In this document: positions 34,471 through 45,082 of the stretch, piece by piece | How positions within the stretch are numbered: the stretch's first letter is position 1 | Layout of the letters: each line of letters begins with the position of its first letter | Source of the DNA: an uncultured Oscillospiraceae bacterium | Lineage (GTDB): Bacteria; Bacillota; Clostridia; Oscillospirales; Oscillospiraceae | Assembly: GCA_934636655.1 (NCBI GenBank) | Contig: CAKUAS010000006.1 | Coordinates: forward strand, 60,721-124,720 | DNA length: 64,000 nt | Direction: 5' to 3' | Program-made: the position numbers and the translations under genes | Notes under the pieces: model-generated | Database searches by the model: none | Seen by the model: only the letters and a program-made list of their open reading frames with translations | Told to the model about the DNA's origin: nothing

Positions 34471-35661
34471 ATGAAAGACTTAAAGCACCTTATCTACTTT
34501 GAGCATCTGCTCGACGAGGCCGGGAATGAGCTCGTCATGCAGGCGGTGTCGGAGGGGAAAAAGGCGGTTGGCTACACCTGCTATCACATGCCGGAGGTTC
34601 TGCTCAACCTCGACAACTGCTTTTCCGTCCGAATGAGAGCGCCGCGCACGGGCTCGCTGGAGATATCGACCTACTACATGACAAATTACCTGTGCGGCTA
34701 CACGAAGGCGCTCGTCGAGCGCGGCATCGAGGGCGGCTACAACTTCCTGTCGGCGCTGGCCGGCGGCGAGACCTGCACCGAGATGAACCGAACGCTCGAG
34801 CATTTTGAGCTTCTTAATCTCGTGAAGAACGACAAATTCTTCGTCTCGTTCATCGACGTGCCGTTCAAGGTCACTCCCCACGGCATAAAGCACTACAAAA
34901 ACCAGCTTCAGAAAAAAGTGCTCGAACCGCTGCACGAAAGATACGGCACCGATATATCGGACGCAGCTATCCGCAAGGCCGTCGCCGAGCACAACGAGGT
35001 CTGCCGTATCATCACCGAGATCGGCGAATATCGCAAGCTCGACAATCCCCCGATAACGGGCTACGAGTTCCACGTCCTGTGCCTCGTTTCCTACTGCTGC
35101 CCTAAGTATCTCATCGTCGATAAGCTGCGCGAAACGCTCGAGGAGGTCAAAACGCGGGTTCCCGACGAAAAATGCGCGCACCGCGCACGCGTCGTCGTTG
35201 TCGGAAGTGAGATCGACGATCTTGACTTCACTCGCACGGTCGAGCAGTCGGGCGCACTTATCGTGGCCGACCGCTTCTGCTTCGGCTCCTTCCCCGGCAG
35301 GCAGGAGATCATCCTCAATGACGACGAGCCCGCGCTCGATCAGATCTGCCGCTTCTATCAGGAAACGAGCCAGTGCCCGCGCTACATGTCGCAGGACAAA
35401 GTGCATGACCGGTACGATTTTGTCGACAAGCTCGCAAAGGACTTTAACGCCCAGGGCATCATTTACGAGCAGATGAAGTTCTGCGAGTTCTGGGGCTACG
35501 AGCGCGCGCTTGCCTCACACGTTATGACGGAGCTGTACAATTACCCCACCGTCTGCGTCGACAGAGAGTACACCGGCAACGCCTCCGGCCAGCTTCGCAC
35601 GCGTGTCCAGGCGTTTGTCGAAAGCCTTGAGATAAAACAGATCCATAAGGGAGGGCGCTGA
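34471..35661 (+). CDS. 2-hydroxyacyl-CoA dehydratase family subunit (smaller subunit)
   Basis: 396 residues from the ATG at 34471 (GGGAGG 5 bases upstream). It resembles the HgdB/FldC-type subunits: KAVGYTCYHMPEVLL near the start, then Cys residues that could ligand a [4Fe-4S] cluster (GGETCTEMNRTLEHFEL, CPKYLI, SQCPRYMS, MKFCEFWGYE) and VDREYTGNASGQLRTRVQAF at the end. Family enzymes eliminate water from 2-hydroxyacyl-CoA by a ketyl radical in amino-acid fermentation. No activator ATPase or CoA-transferase gene is nearby, so the substrate and even dehydratase activity are uncertain. Confidence 0.82.
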   Translation: MKDLKHLIYFEHLLDEAGNELVMQAVSEGKKAVGYTCYHMPEVLLNLDNCFSVRMRAPRTGSLEISTYYMTNYLCGYTKALVERGIEGGYNFLSALAGGETCTEMNRTLEHFELLNLVKNDKFFVSFIDVPFKVTPHGIKHYKNQLQKKVLEPLHERYGTDISDAAIRKAVAEHNEVCRIITEIGEYRKLDNPPITGYEFHVLCLVSYCCPKYLIVDKLRETLEEVKTRVPDEKCAHRARVVVVGSEIDDLDFTRTVEQSGALIVADRFCFGSFPGRQEIILNDDEPALDQICRFYQETSQCPRYMSQDKVHDRYDFVDKLAKDFNAQGIIYEQMKFCEFWGYERALASHVMTELYNYPTVCVDREYTGNASGQLRTRVQAFVESLEIKQIHKGGR

Positions 35662-35662
35662 C

Positions 35663-37207
35663 ATGGCTGGAAAACCGAGAAACCTGGGTCTTACCTACAT
35701 AGACAAGACCGGCGTTCGCCGCTGGCGCGAATGGCGCGGCATAAAAGACACTCTCATTGATTACGGCTGGTGGTGCGTCATGTGGAAGGACATGATAAAA
35801 TTCGTCTTTCAGTCGCCGATTCAGGTAGTCAAGGGCATATTCCGCTATCGCTGGATGTTTACCTACCTGACGCTTCCGCAGTTTATCGACCGCCAGCTTG
35901 AGGGCATGCGCGGCGTGCAGCTCAAGGCCGGTCATCTGCTGTACGACATCATCATAAAGCACACCATCGACATAATCGCCGACACCTTCAACGCAGACCA
36001 AAACATCGGCGGCAAAAAATCGCTTGCCGACCGCATAGTCTGCTTTGACGAGCTCGTTCCGACCGAGCTCATGGCCGGTTTCCCGAACCTCATCGGCATT
36101 CCGGTGCAGACCATTCCCATCTTCCTCGCCTCGATGATAAACCAGCAGCTTGCGCCGGTGTATCTCGACGCGATCGAAAACTTCGGTGTGCCCGCGGACG
36201 TATGTCCCCTGCCGTCGGCCGAGGCCGGTGTTGCCGCCGAGGGCGATTTCCCGATCTTCGGCAAGTGTTTCATAGCCTGCAACATGCCCTGTGACGGCAG
36301 CATCATGACCACCTCGTTCCAGGACCGTTACTTCAAGCTGCCGACCTACTGCCTCGGCGTTCCGCTGCGCTACAACGATGACGTCGACGCGCAGGAATAC
36401 GCCGTCGAGGAGCTGCGCGGCTGCATAAAATTCATCGAGGACCACACGGGCGAGAAGTTTGACTGGGACGCGTTTGCAAAGGCGCTTGAAAGCTACAACG
36501 AGGTAACGCGCTTCCACCTCGACCTGTGGGAGATAAACCGAACCGACTATCCGCAGATAACCGGACCTTCGCCGTGGCTGTACCGCATGTACACCTACCA
36601 TCTGCACGGCGGCATGGATCAGCGCTTCAACAAGACCGACAAAAAGGTGCACAGGCTCATGACCGACGCTTACGAAAAGCGCCTGCCCTGCTCGGCCGAG
36701 ATGCGCCACAAGGCTCTCGTCTGGTCCTGCCCCGCCAACTACTACACCAACTTCTCCAACTGGCTCGAGCAGTGCTGGGGCATAGTGTCCGTTATGGATA
36801 TGGAGACGCACATCTCTCAGGTAATTATCGACACATCCACGCCCGAGACGATGCTCAAAGGCGTTGCGCTGACCTATCAGCGCGCGACCATGCGCAAGCA
36901 CACCAAGGGCGGCTTCAAAAACTCGCTCGACGAGATGTGGCGCGTGGCCGAGGAGTACAATGTCGACACCATCATCATGTACGACCAGATCTCCTGCAAA
37001 GGCATGGACGGGCTTCAGGGGCTCTTCGACGAGCAGGCGCGCGAGCGAAACATAAATTTCATCTGGGTGCAGCAGGATCTCATGGATCCGCGCACGATCT
37101 CGCGCCGCGATATGCGCCGCCAGGTCAACCAGTACATGCAGAGCGTACTGCGCGAGACCCCCATCGACCCCACCCTCCTCGACTTCGATGACTGCGACGC
37201 TTTTTAG
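35663..37207 (+). CDS. 2-hydroxyacyl-CoA dehydratase family subunit (larger subunit)
   Basis: 514 residues, starting 1 base after the preceding stop (ATAAGGGAGGGC gives the ribosome-binding site inside the upstream gene). The first 130 residues are an extension with aromatic patches (YGWWCVMWKDMIKFVFQSP) not seen in short subunits. The rest follows the family: NMPCDGSIMTTSFQDRYF, LVWSCPANYYTNFSNWLEQCWG, IIMYDQISCKGMDGLQGLFDEQ, LMDPRTISRRDMRRQVNQYM. It likely forms a heterodimer with its neighbour. The stop TAG lies in the first bases of an E1 element. Confidence 0.82.
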   Translation: MAGKPRNLGLTYIDKTGVRRWREWRGIKDTLIDYGWWCVMWKDMIKFVFQSPIQVVKGIFRYRWMFTYLTLPQFIDRQLEGMRGVQLKAGHLLYDIIIKHTIDIIADTFNADQNIGGKKSLADRIVCFDELVPTELMAGFPNLIGIPVQTIPIFLASMINQQLAPVYLDAIENFGVPADVCPLPSAEAGVAAEGDFPIFGKCFIACNMPCDGSIMTTSFQDRYFKLPTYCLGVPLRYNDDVDAQEYAVEELRGCIKFIEDHTGEKFDWDAFAKALESYNEVTRFHLDLWEINRTDYPQITGPSPWLYRMYTYHLHGGMDQRFNKTDKKVHRLMTDAYEKRLPCSAEMRHKALVWSCPANYYTNFSNWLEQCWGIVSVMDMETHISQVIIDTSTPETMLKGVALTYQRATMRKHTKGGFKNSLDEMWRVAEEYNVDTIIMYDQISCKGMDGLQGLFDEQARERNINFIWVQQDLMDPRTISRRDMRRQVNQYMQSVLRETPIDPTLLDFDDCDAF

Positions 37208-37430
37208 TGGCGCTTTTTCAGTGGCGCTTTAGCGCCACTACCGATACGGTAATTGCGCAAGCCCAGTGTCGAGACTTCTGACGAAACCGGTTTTGCATCG
37301 CGTTACGGCGTTGCACCGCACCGTGTAGGGGCGGGCATTGCCCGCCCGTTTTTTATGGTTTCATCGGAATTACCGGTCGGGCTGACGCAAAATATGTGTT
37401 GGTACAATATAAAAACGCCTCCAAAAAACG
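37202..37430. mobile_element. E1 MITE-like element with duplicated left end
   Basis: TTTTTAGTGGCGC is followed 10 bases later by a second CAGTGGCGC copy and its inversion AGCGCCACT. Right end inverted AAACGCCTCCAAAAAA. Internal palindrome GGGCGGGC-ATT-GCCCGCCC (37329-37347). A second module, CCTTCCCTTCGACGGGAAGG (about 37433-37452), follows. Confidence 0.75.
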
Positions 37431-37488
37431 CCCTTCCCTTCGACGGGAAGGTGTCGCGCTCGCGCGACGGATGAGGTAAAAACAAAGA

Positions 37489-37522
37489 AAGAGTGCAGAT
37501 TTATGTCTGCACTCTCTTTTTT
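37489..37522. terminator. Terminator of the AGAGTGCAGA family
   Basis: AAAGAGTGCAGA / TCTGCACTCTCTTTTTT, between the dehydratase-type operon and the lipoprotein gene. Confidence 0.85.
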
Positions 37523-37534
37523 ACACTTACATTT

Positions 37535-37720
37535 GATTTTAGCTTACGACTATACGGGCGAGCAATGCTCGCCCCTACAGGGGTGCGGTTCGGCACCGTA
37601 ACACGGCACAAAATTCGCACCGTACTCATGGGGTGCGGCGGTTTCCCGGTTTCGTCAGCACTCTCGACACCGGGCGACCGCAATAAACGTATCGGTACAG
37701 CCTTAATTCGCCTCTAAAGA
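37535..37720. repeat. E1 element, right end and palindrome
   Basis: Palindrome GGGCGAGC-AAT-GCTCGCCC (37556-37574). Right end inverted ACAGCCTTAATTCGCCTCTA, containing the lipoprotein stop codon. The left end is not recognised. Confidence 0.65.
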
Positions 37721-38230
37721 CCCAAGCATGGTCATGATCCGGGCATTGTATTCGGCTATGCCGAGCTGCTGCACATCCGCGCCGCCGTCATACGTCCAGG
37801 TCAGGACATAGTTTTTGCCGTCGGCGTCGATGCTTACAAAACTCCAGCAGTCCGCACCGTCATAGTAGCCGGCGAGAGCGTCCATGCCGTTTATGCTGAG
37901 CTGCTTTTCCTCAAGCCCCGTGCCGCATACGCCGAAGCCGCGTGCGTACAGCGCAAGCTCGTATTTAAGCTCAGGCTGCGCTTTGGGCGAGAGGATCAGC
38001 CCATACTGCCCGTCCTCCGCAAAGGGCTGAGCGCTCCACGAATCGAAAACGTCGAGCGAAAAGTCAGCACCGTTTTCCCTGTACGAAACGGTCGACGCGG
38101 CCTCCGGTGCGCTCGTTGCGGGCACATTGGTCTTGGCTTCCGGCTCGGCGGAAAGCGGCCGGGTCTGAGTGCAGGCGCAGCAGACGGATATCATCATGCA
38201 CAGCGCCAGCGCAATAGCTGTTTTTTTCAT
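37703..38230 (-). CDS. Lipoprotein of unknown function
   Basis: 175 residues from the ATG at 38230 (AAAGGTG 7 bases upstream; the ATG 9 bases earlier is too close to it). Signal MKKTAIALALCMMISVCCAC with the lipidated Cys at about residue 20, then a Ser/Thr/Ala-rich linker and a beta-rich domain with ENGADFSLDVFDSW and NYVLTWTYDGG, reminiscent of PsbP-like or similar small secreted folds. Family not assigned. The tail LEAN is encoded by the E1 repeat. Confidence 0.65.
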   Translation of the reverse strand: MKKTAIALALCMMISVCCACTQTRPLSAEPEAKTNVPATSAPEAASTVSYRENGADFSLDVFDSWSAQPFAEDGQYGLILSPKAQPELKYELALYARGFGVCGTGLEEKQLSINGMDALAGYYDGADCWSFVSIDADGKNYVLTWTYDGGADVQQLGIAEYNARIMTMLGSLEAN

Positions 38231-38293
38231 TGTCATCACCTTTCAAATTTTTCTCTCGACTGTCTGGACGCTGCCGAGAGAAAAAAGTTCCTT

Positions 38294-38531
38294 TTTTCGG
38301 AGGCGCATTAAGGCTGTACTGATACGTTAACTTCGCCGGCCCGGTATCGAAATTGCCGGCAAAACCGTTACAGCGGGCGACCAATGGTCGCCCCTACGGA
38401 CATAGTCGGAATATGAACCTATAACGTAGGGGCGATCATCGATCGCCCGCTTTTTATGATTTTCTCCGCACTTTCCGGTCGGGCTGACGCAATAATCGTA
38501 TTGGTACAATATAAAAACGCCACTAAAAAAA
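38294..38531. mobile_element. E1 MITE-like element with two palindromes
   Basis: Left end TTCGGAGGCGCATTAAGGC, right end inverted AAACGCCACTAAAAAAA. Palindromes GGGCGACC-AAT-GGTCGCCC (38375-38393) and GGGCGATC-ATC-GATCGCCC (38430-38448). A CATCCGTCGGCTTGCGCCGAC module follows to about 38580, then a decayed right end to 38636. Confidence 0.78.
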
Positions 38532-38637
38532 CACCTCATCCGTCGGCTTGCGCCGACACCTTCCCCTCAAGGGGAAGGCAAGGGTGCAGCACCGTAGAGC
38601 GACGCAACAACCGTATCGGCACAACACAAATGTGCCC

Positions 38638-38665
38638 TTGTCAATCGAAGGTATTGTGGTATGAT
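38638..38665 (+). promoter_or_regulatory. Promoter of the GH3 gene
   Basis: TTGTCA (38638-38643), 16-base spacer, TATGAT (38660-38665). Confidence 0.65.
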
Positions 38666-38694
38666 ATAAGAAAACCGATCATGGGGTAGATCAC

Positions 38695-41085
<2,391 letters not shown>

Positions 41086-41097
41086 AGTTTTTTCTTT

Positions 41098-41126
41098 TTG
41101 ACATATCGAACGCTTTGTGTTAAAAT
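41098..41126 (+). promoter_or_regulatory. Promoter 1 of the 84-residue protein gene
   Basis: TTGACA (41098-41103), 17-base spacer, TAAAAT (41121-41126). Confidence 0.8.
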
Positions 41127-41152
41127 GTTTTACGCTGTATGGTAGAATACTG

Positions 41153-41182
41153 TTTACAAAATGTAGCTTAATGTGGTATAGT
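41153..41182 (+). promoter_or_regulatory. Promoter 2 of the 84-residue protein gene
   Basis: TTTACA (41153-41158), 18-base spacer, TATAGT (41177-41182). In tandem with promoter 1. Confidence 0.6.
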
Positions 41183-41226
41183 TACTGCATCTGAACAACA
41201 AAGAATTATATGGGAGGAAAAACAAC

Positions 41227-41481
41227 ATGTGCATCAAGGCAATAGCCAATTTTGACTACGAGGCTGCAAAGGATAACCTCGTTGAGACCGTTAAGTACCT
41301 CGACGCCGGCAAGCTTCTCGGCGTTGCAGGCAAGCTTCTTGAGATCAATCCCAAGGAAGTAGCCCAGAAGATCAAGGACAAGGTCACTGACGAAGACACC
41401 CGCCTGTTCGTTCAGAGCAAGGTCCGCCTCGTCGGCGATATCCTGACCTGGCCCATCAGCATGATCTCCAGCTTCACCTGA
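41227..41481 (+). CDS. Small helical protein of unknown function, probably abundant
   Basis: 84 residues, no family recognised. It is mostly amphipathic helix with two similar segments (AGKLLGVAGKLLEINPKEVAQKI) and a hydrophobic end (LVGDILTWPISMISSF) that could touch a membrane. No signal peptide. Two tandem near-consensus promoters, a strong GGGAGG ribosome-binding site 9 bases before the ATG, codon choice like the ribosomal genes at 16.7 kb, and a tight terminator all suggest high expression. It stands alone. Confidence 0.72.
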   Translation: MCIKAIANFDYEAAKDNLVETVKYLDAGKLLGVAGKLLEINPKEVAQKIKDKVTDEDTRLFVQSKVRLVGDILTWPISMISSFT

Positions 41482-41492
41482 TATAAAAAACC

Positions 41493-41531
41493 AAAAAGAA
41501 AGTGCAGAAAAAATCTGCACTTTCTTTTTTT
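41493..41531. terminator. Terminator of the 84-residue protein gene
   Basis: AAAAAGAAAGTGCAGA / TCTGCACTTTCTTTTT, member of the recurring terminator family. Confidence 0.88.
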
Positions 41532-41554
41532 ATGCCGTCGGCAAAGGGACTGCA

Positions 41555-41634
41555 AGCGGAACGGCTTCTGCCCTTGCCGCGATACCGGGTACCTGCAAAA
41601 AATGTATCCGCACGGCCTCAATGCACCGCTAAGA
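41555..41634 (-). repeat. E1 repeat, right end only
   Basis: Inverted: TTAGCGGTGCATTGAGGCC, then ACCCGGTATCGCGG. It supplies the TAG stop of the ABC permease gene. Confidence 0.7.
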
Positions 41635-42837
41635 TGCCTGGCGCTTATCAAACAGGAGTATCGAGGCCGCGGCGCAGGCGGCGCTGACGATCAGTGCGGC
41701 GGAGAGCGCGACGTATTGCAGCGGCACGACGCTGCCGAAGAGCTTTGCCGGAAAGTAGGCGGACCATATAGCCACGCCGCGCATGATGAGAGTCGGCAGG
41801 AACATCGCAGCCTCGCTTATGATATTAAGTACCATCGGCGTGATAAGCAGCGCCGCGCCAAGGATAACGGCGACAAACATGCTGCGCGTAAGCTCCGAGA
41901 AAAGAATCACAACAAAGGCAAAAAACAGCGTGCCGGCAAGGCAGGTCAAAAGCTCTATAATGACCGCCTGACCGAAGGTCCACGAAAACGGCGACGTTAT
42001 ATCCGTGAATGACTGCCACAGGCCGCCGAAGCCCTGCGCACCGAAAAAGATAAACGCATAGGCCGTGACGGAGGCCGCCATTATGAACCACACAAGGGCC
42101 GTAAACAGTGCTCCCGCGCAAATTTTCGCCCGCGCAACGTCGCGTCGACCGCGCTTTGACGAGAGGATCAGCGCGTCGGTTTTCCTCGCCCGCTCGCGGG
42201 CGAACAGCGGCGCAAGGCCGATGAGCACCGGCACACCTATGGTAAACGGAAACACATTCGCCGCGGCGTACTGAATGTTGCTGTAGGCAAGATCGTAGTC
42301 GTAATAGGCCGTATAGCCGTTAATGAGCCGGTCGTAGCGCTCGGTGATATCCGCGCAGACGGCCTCGTCCGAGGCGTAACGGTCGAGCAGATACTGCTTC
42401 TCTTCCTCGGCGTAATTGTAGAAGTTGGCGGCGTTGATGTAGAGCTCGGTCAGATCATACGCACTGCGCCCCTTGTCGTTCAGACGGTTTTGCGGACGCG
42501 AGAGGGCATCCTCGATCATTGCGTCGGAATAGCCCTTATTGACAAGCTCCCGACGGAGCTCCTCCATCTCCTCCTCGTTTTTCTGATTCTCGGGATCATT
42601 TAATATCGCCTGCACTTCGGCATTGCGCGCGGCGATCCACTCGGGCGTTATCGCGCCGCTGTGCCGGCTTATCCGCTCCTTGTATTCCGGCAGCGACATC
42701 GGTCCGTCGCTGTCTTTGACATAAAATACACCCTGAAACATGAACGTTGCGTATAAATTCACCGCCAGCATCACGGCGATCGCTATAAGCGTCAGCGGTG
42801 TGAATATCTTTTTAAACTCAAGCTTTGTCAGGTTCAT
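41629..42837 (-). CDS. ABC transporter permease (export type)
   Basis: 402 residues from the ATG at 42837 (AGGAGC 6 bases upstream), overlapping the ATPase gene by 20 bases; a longer frame to 42891 lies wholly in the ATPase gene. One helix at the N-terminus, a hydrophilic loop of about 150 residues (MSLPEYKERISRHSGAI, SRPQNRLNDKGRSAYD), then five helices: the layout of ABC-2 type exporters. The substrate is unknown. Last gene of the sigma-factor operon. Confidence 0.85.
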   Translation of the reverse strand: MNLTKLEFKKIFTPLTLIAIAVMLAVNLYATFMFQGVFYVKDSDGPMSLPEYKERISRHSGAITPEWIAARNAEVQAILNDPENQKNEEEMEELRRELVNKGYSDAMIEDALSRPQNRLNDKGRSAYDLTELYINAANFYNYAEEEKQYLLDRYASDEAVCADITERYDRLINGYTAYYDYDLAYSNIQYAAANVFPFTIGVPVLIGLAPLFARERARKTDALILSSKRGRRDVARAKICAGALFTALVWFIMAASVTAYAFIFFGAQGFGGLWQSFTDITSPFSWTFGQAVIIELLTCLAGTLFFAFVVILFSELTRSMFVAVILGAALLITPMVLNIISEAAMFLPTLIMRGVAIWSAYFPAKLFGSVVPLQYVALSAALIVSAACAAASILLFDKRQAS

Positions 42838-43705
42838 TTTTAAGCTCCTGTCTGAAATAGTAGAGGTACAGATCCTCAAGCTTCGGCTCAACGGACACGG
42901 CGTCCGGAGTCGGGCGAATTTCCGATACTATGCGCAGCTGCACTCCGTCGTGCGTGTTGTGCAGATTCGTGATTACATGCTCCGCCGCGAGCCTGTCCGC
43001 CTCCCGCTGCGGCACGCCGCATTCCCACACCATGCCGGAGATGTTATTGCAGATATCCTCGCCCGCGTCCTCGAGGACGGCCTGCCCGTTTTTCATGAGG
43101 ACGATGCGGTCGGCAATATACTCAACGTCCGAGACGATGTGAGTGGATAAAAGAATTATGCGGCCGTCCGACAGGCTGCTTATTATATTGCGGAATTTTG
43201 CACGCTCTGCCGGGTCGAGGCCGCTCGTCGGCTCGTCGAGGATGAGTATCTTCGGATCGTTTATGAGCGCCTGGGCTATTCCGATGCGTTGGCGCATGCC
43301 GCCGGAGTAGGCGCGCAGCTTTTTGTCCGCAACGCCGGTCAGTCCCGTGAGCTCCAGCAGCTCCGCGCATTTTTCCTCGGCCTGATACCTTGTCAGCCCC
43401 TTGAGTGCGGCAAAGTACATGAGAAAATCGCGACCGGTGAAATTCGGATAGTAGCCGAAATCCTGCGGCAGATAGCCGAGCAGGTCACGGTAGCCCTCGC
43501 CGAGAGCCGTGATATCCTCGCCGTCGAGGTTTATGCTGCCGCCCGTCGGACGCAGGATCGTGCAGATCATGCGCATGAGCGTTGTCTTGCCCGAGCCGTT
43601 CGGGCCCAGAAGTCCGTAAACGCCTTCGCGCAGAGTGAGCGTCAGCGCGTTTACGGCAAGTTTATCCTTATATTGTTTGGAGACGTTATTCAGGCACAGT
43701 TCCAT
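42818..43705 (-). CDS. ABC transporter ATP-binding protein
   Basis: 295 residues. Walker A GPNGSGKTT, Q-loop LPQDFGYYPNFTG, signature YSGGMRQRIGIAQALI, Walker B KILILDEPTSGLD, and a switch His in LLSTHIVSDVE. The C-terminal 70 residues resemble those of exporters paired with ABC-2 permeases. The first 16 bases overlap the end of the upstream membrane-protein gene. Confidence 0.94.
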   Translation of the reverse strand: MELCLNNVSKQYKDKLAVNALTLTLREGVYGLLGPNGSGKTTLMRMICTILRPTGGSINLDGEDITALGEGYRDLLGYLPQDFGYYPNFTGRDFLMYFAALKGLTRYQAEEKCAELLELTGLTGVADKKLRAYSGGMRQRIGIAQALINDPKILILDEPTSGLDPAERAKFRNIISSLSDGRIILLSTHIVSDVEYIADRIVLMKNGQAVLEDAGEDICNNISGMVWECGVPQREADRLAAEHVITNLHNTHDGVQLRIVSEIRPTPDAVSVEPKLEDLYLYYFRQELKNEPDKA

Positions 43706-44415
43706 ATTCCTTTCCCCTTTCCCGTTTTGAGATTTCTCAGCTCACTCCAGAGCTCCGCCGACAGAAGCACGAAGCTCACGGCGCAGAAGATCGACCATGC
43801 ATGCATGCTCTGGGGTACAGACATGCACACGATGCCGACGGCGACCGAAACGGTCAGCGACAGCGACAGCGCGGCCGCCCGGCTGCGGATAAACGCCAGG
43901 GCACGCAGCGCAAGAAGCGTTATGAACGCCGCCGAAAACAGAAGCGCCGCTCCGGTCACGAGCGTCGAGGCAAGCGCCGTTTGAAATTTTGCCGCAGTGA
44001 TCAGCGCCGCAAGCACGAGCCCCACAAGGTCGGCCGCGCCTATTATCAGCATCCGCACGGCGACAAGCTCCGCTCCGCTTATGCGGCAGCTGAGCTCGAT
44101 CTCGCTCATCTTGCAGGAGATATCGCGCATAAGCTCGGGGCAGGCGAGCGTGCTTATGACCCCGGCGTAGACGAGCATCGCGAGCCGTGCGGCCGAGGCA
44201 TCCTCGGCATTGCCTGCGTGCATGCAGAGCATGGCGATCAGCGCCAGCAGCTGCACCGCCCAGTACAGCGGCGAGAAGCTGCCCAGCTGCAAATAAATAA
44301 GCCGCGATACCGGCATTTTCGCCGTGCGCAGAGTGCGCATACGCGCTATCCCCAGCGCAGCGGTGCGTTCCATCGCACCCTCGGGCGGCGCGGGAACGTC
44401 ATATTTAAACTTCAT
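43690..44415 (-). CDS. Membrane protein of unknown function in the ECF sigma operon
   Basis: 241 residues from the ATG at 44415; a GTG at 44424 would sit against the AGAGG site. A cytoplasmic N-terminus of about 45 residues (MKFKYDVPAPPEGAMERTA) is followed by about six membrane helices. Its gene overlaps the sigma-factor end by 11 bases and the ATPase start by 16, so it is made in step with both. The position just after an ECF sigma gene is where membrane anti-sigma factors are found, but I see no zinc-binding HxxxCxxC motif, so it may instead be part of the exporter. Confidence 0.7.
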   Translation of the reverse strand: MKFKYDVPAPPEGAMERTAALGIARMRTLRTAKMPVSRLIYLQLGSFSPLYWAVQLLALIAMLCMHAGNAEDASAARLAMLVYAGVISTLACPELMRDISCKMSEIELSCRISGAELVAVRMLIIGAADLVGLVLAALITAAKFQTALASTLVTGAALLFSAAFITLLALRALAFIRSRAAALSLSLTVSVAVGIVCMSVPQSMHAWSIFCAVSFVLLSAELWSELRNLKTGKGKGIWNCA

Positions 44416-44941
44416 TTTCTTCACCCTCTTTAATAAACTTCTGCATCCGCGCCATACCGAGGCGCAGACGGGACTTTGCCGTGGCTGTCGGAACTCCGGT
44501 GACGGCGGCGATATCGCTCAGCTTCATATCATGCCAGTAGCGCAGGATCACCACATCGCGCTGCTCATCCGGCAGCGCGTCCAGCGCGCGGCGCACAGCG
44601 TCGGCGCTGTCGTTTTCAAGTAAGCGCTCCTCAGCTCCGGGGCCGACCGCTGAATTTTCATCAAGCGGCGCGGTCTCCGGCTTTTTGCGTCTGTAATAGT
44701 CATTGCAGACATTCACGGCGATGGTCAGCAGGTAGTTTGTGAACTTGCCCGTCACCGAGTACCGGTAAACAGCGGTGACAAGCTTGAGGAAAACCTCCTG
44801 CGTGAGGTCGGCAGCCAGCTCACGGTCGCCGCATCGGCGGTAGCAAAAAGCATAGATATTGTCATAATGCCGGCGCACGAGCGCATCGAACGCCGCCTCG
44901 TCGCCCTGCTTTATCCGCCTTATGAGCAATGCGTCCTCCAA
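44405..44941 (-). CDS. ECF-type RNA polymerase sigma factor
   Basis: 178 residues from TTG 44941, preferred because AAGAGG lies 8-9 bases upstream; a GTG at 44950 is the alternative and adds three residues. Region 2: DALVRRHYDNIYAFCYRRC and DLTQEVFLKLV. Region 4: DALPDEQRDVVILRYWHDMKLSDIAAVTGVPTATAKSRL. Linked to a membrane protein and an ABC exporter in one overlapping operon, so it probably controls an envelope or toxic-compound response including itself. Confidence 0.9.
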   Translation of the reverse strand: MEDALLIRRIKQGDEAAFDALVRRHYDNIYAFCYRRCGDRELAADLTQEVFLKLVTAVYRYSVTGKFTNYLLTIAVNVCNDYYRRKKPETAPLDENSAVGPGAEERLLENDSADAVRRALDALPDEQRDVVILRYWHDMKLSDIAAVTGVPTATAKSRLRLGMARMQKFIKEGEENEV

Positions 44942-44997
44942 CTGCCTCACCTCTTTTCATATTTATAAACGCAAAAACCGCGAAATGGATCAAAATA

Positions 44998-45050
44998 ATT
45001 ATAGCAGATTTTCAAAAAACATGTGCTTCGGGCCAAACAGGTGCTATAAT
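44998..45050. promoter_or_regulatory. Divergent extended -10 promoters, sigma operon and corA
   Basis: TGCTATAAT occurs on the minus strand (TATAAT at 45003-44998) for the sigma operon and on the plus strand (TATAAT at 45045-45050) for corA. Neither has a good -35. Confidence 0.55.
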
Positions 45051-45082
45051 GGCAGCATGAAATAGTTTTTGGATGTGATACC

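Noticed and set aside
35522..36901. 459-codon open frame opposite the dehydratase-type subunits
   Set aside because: It spans two real genes on the other strand and has no signals of its own.
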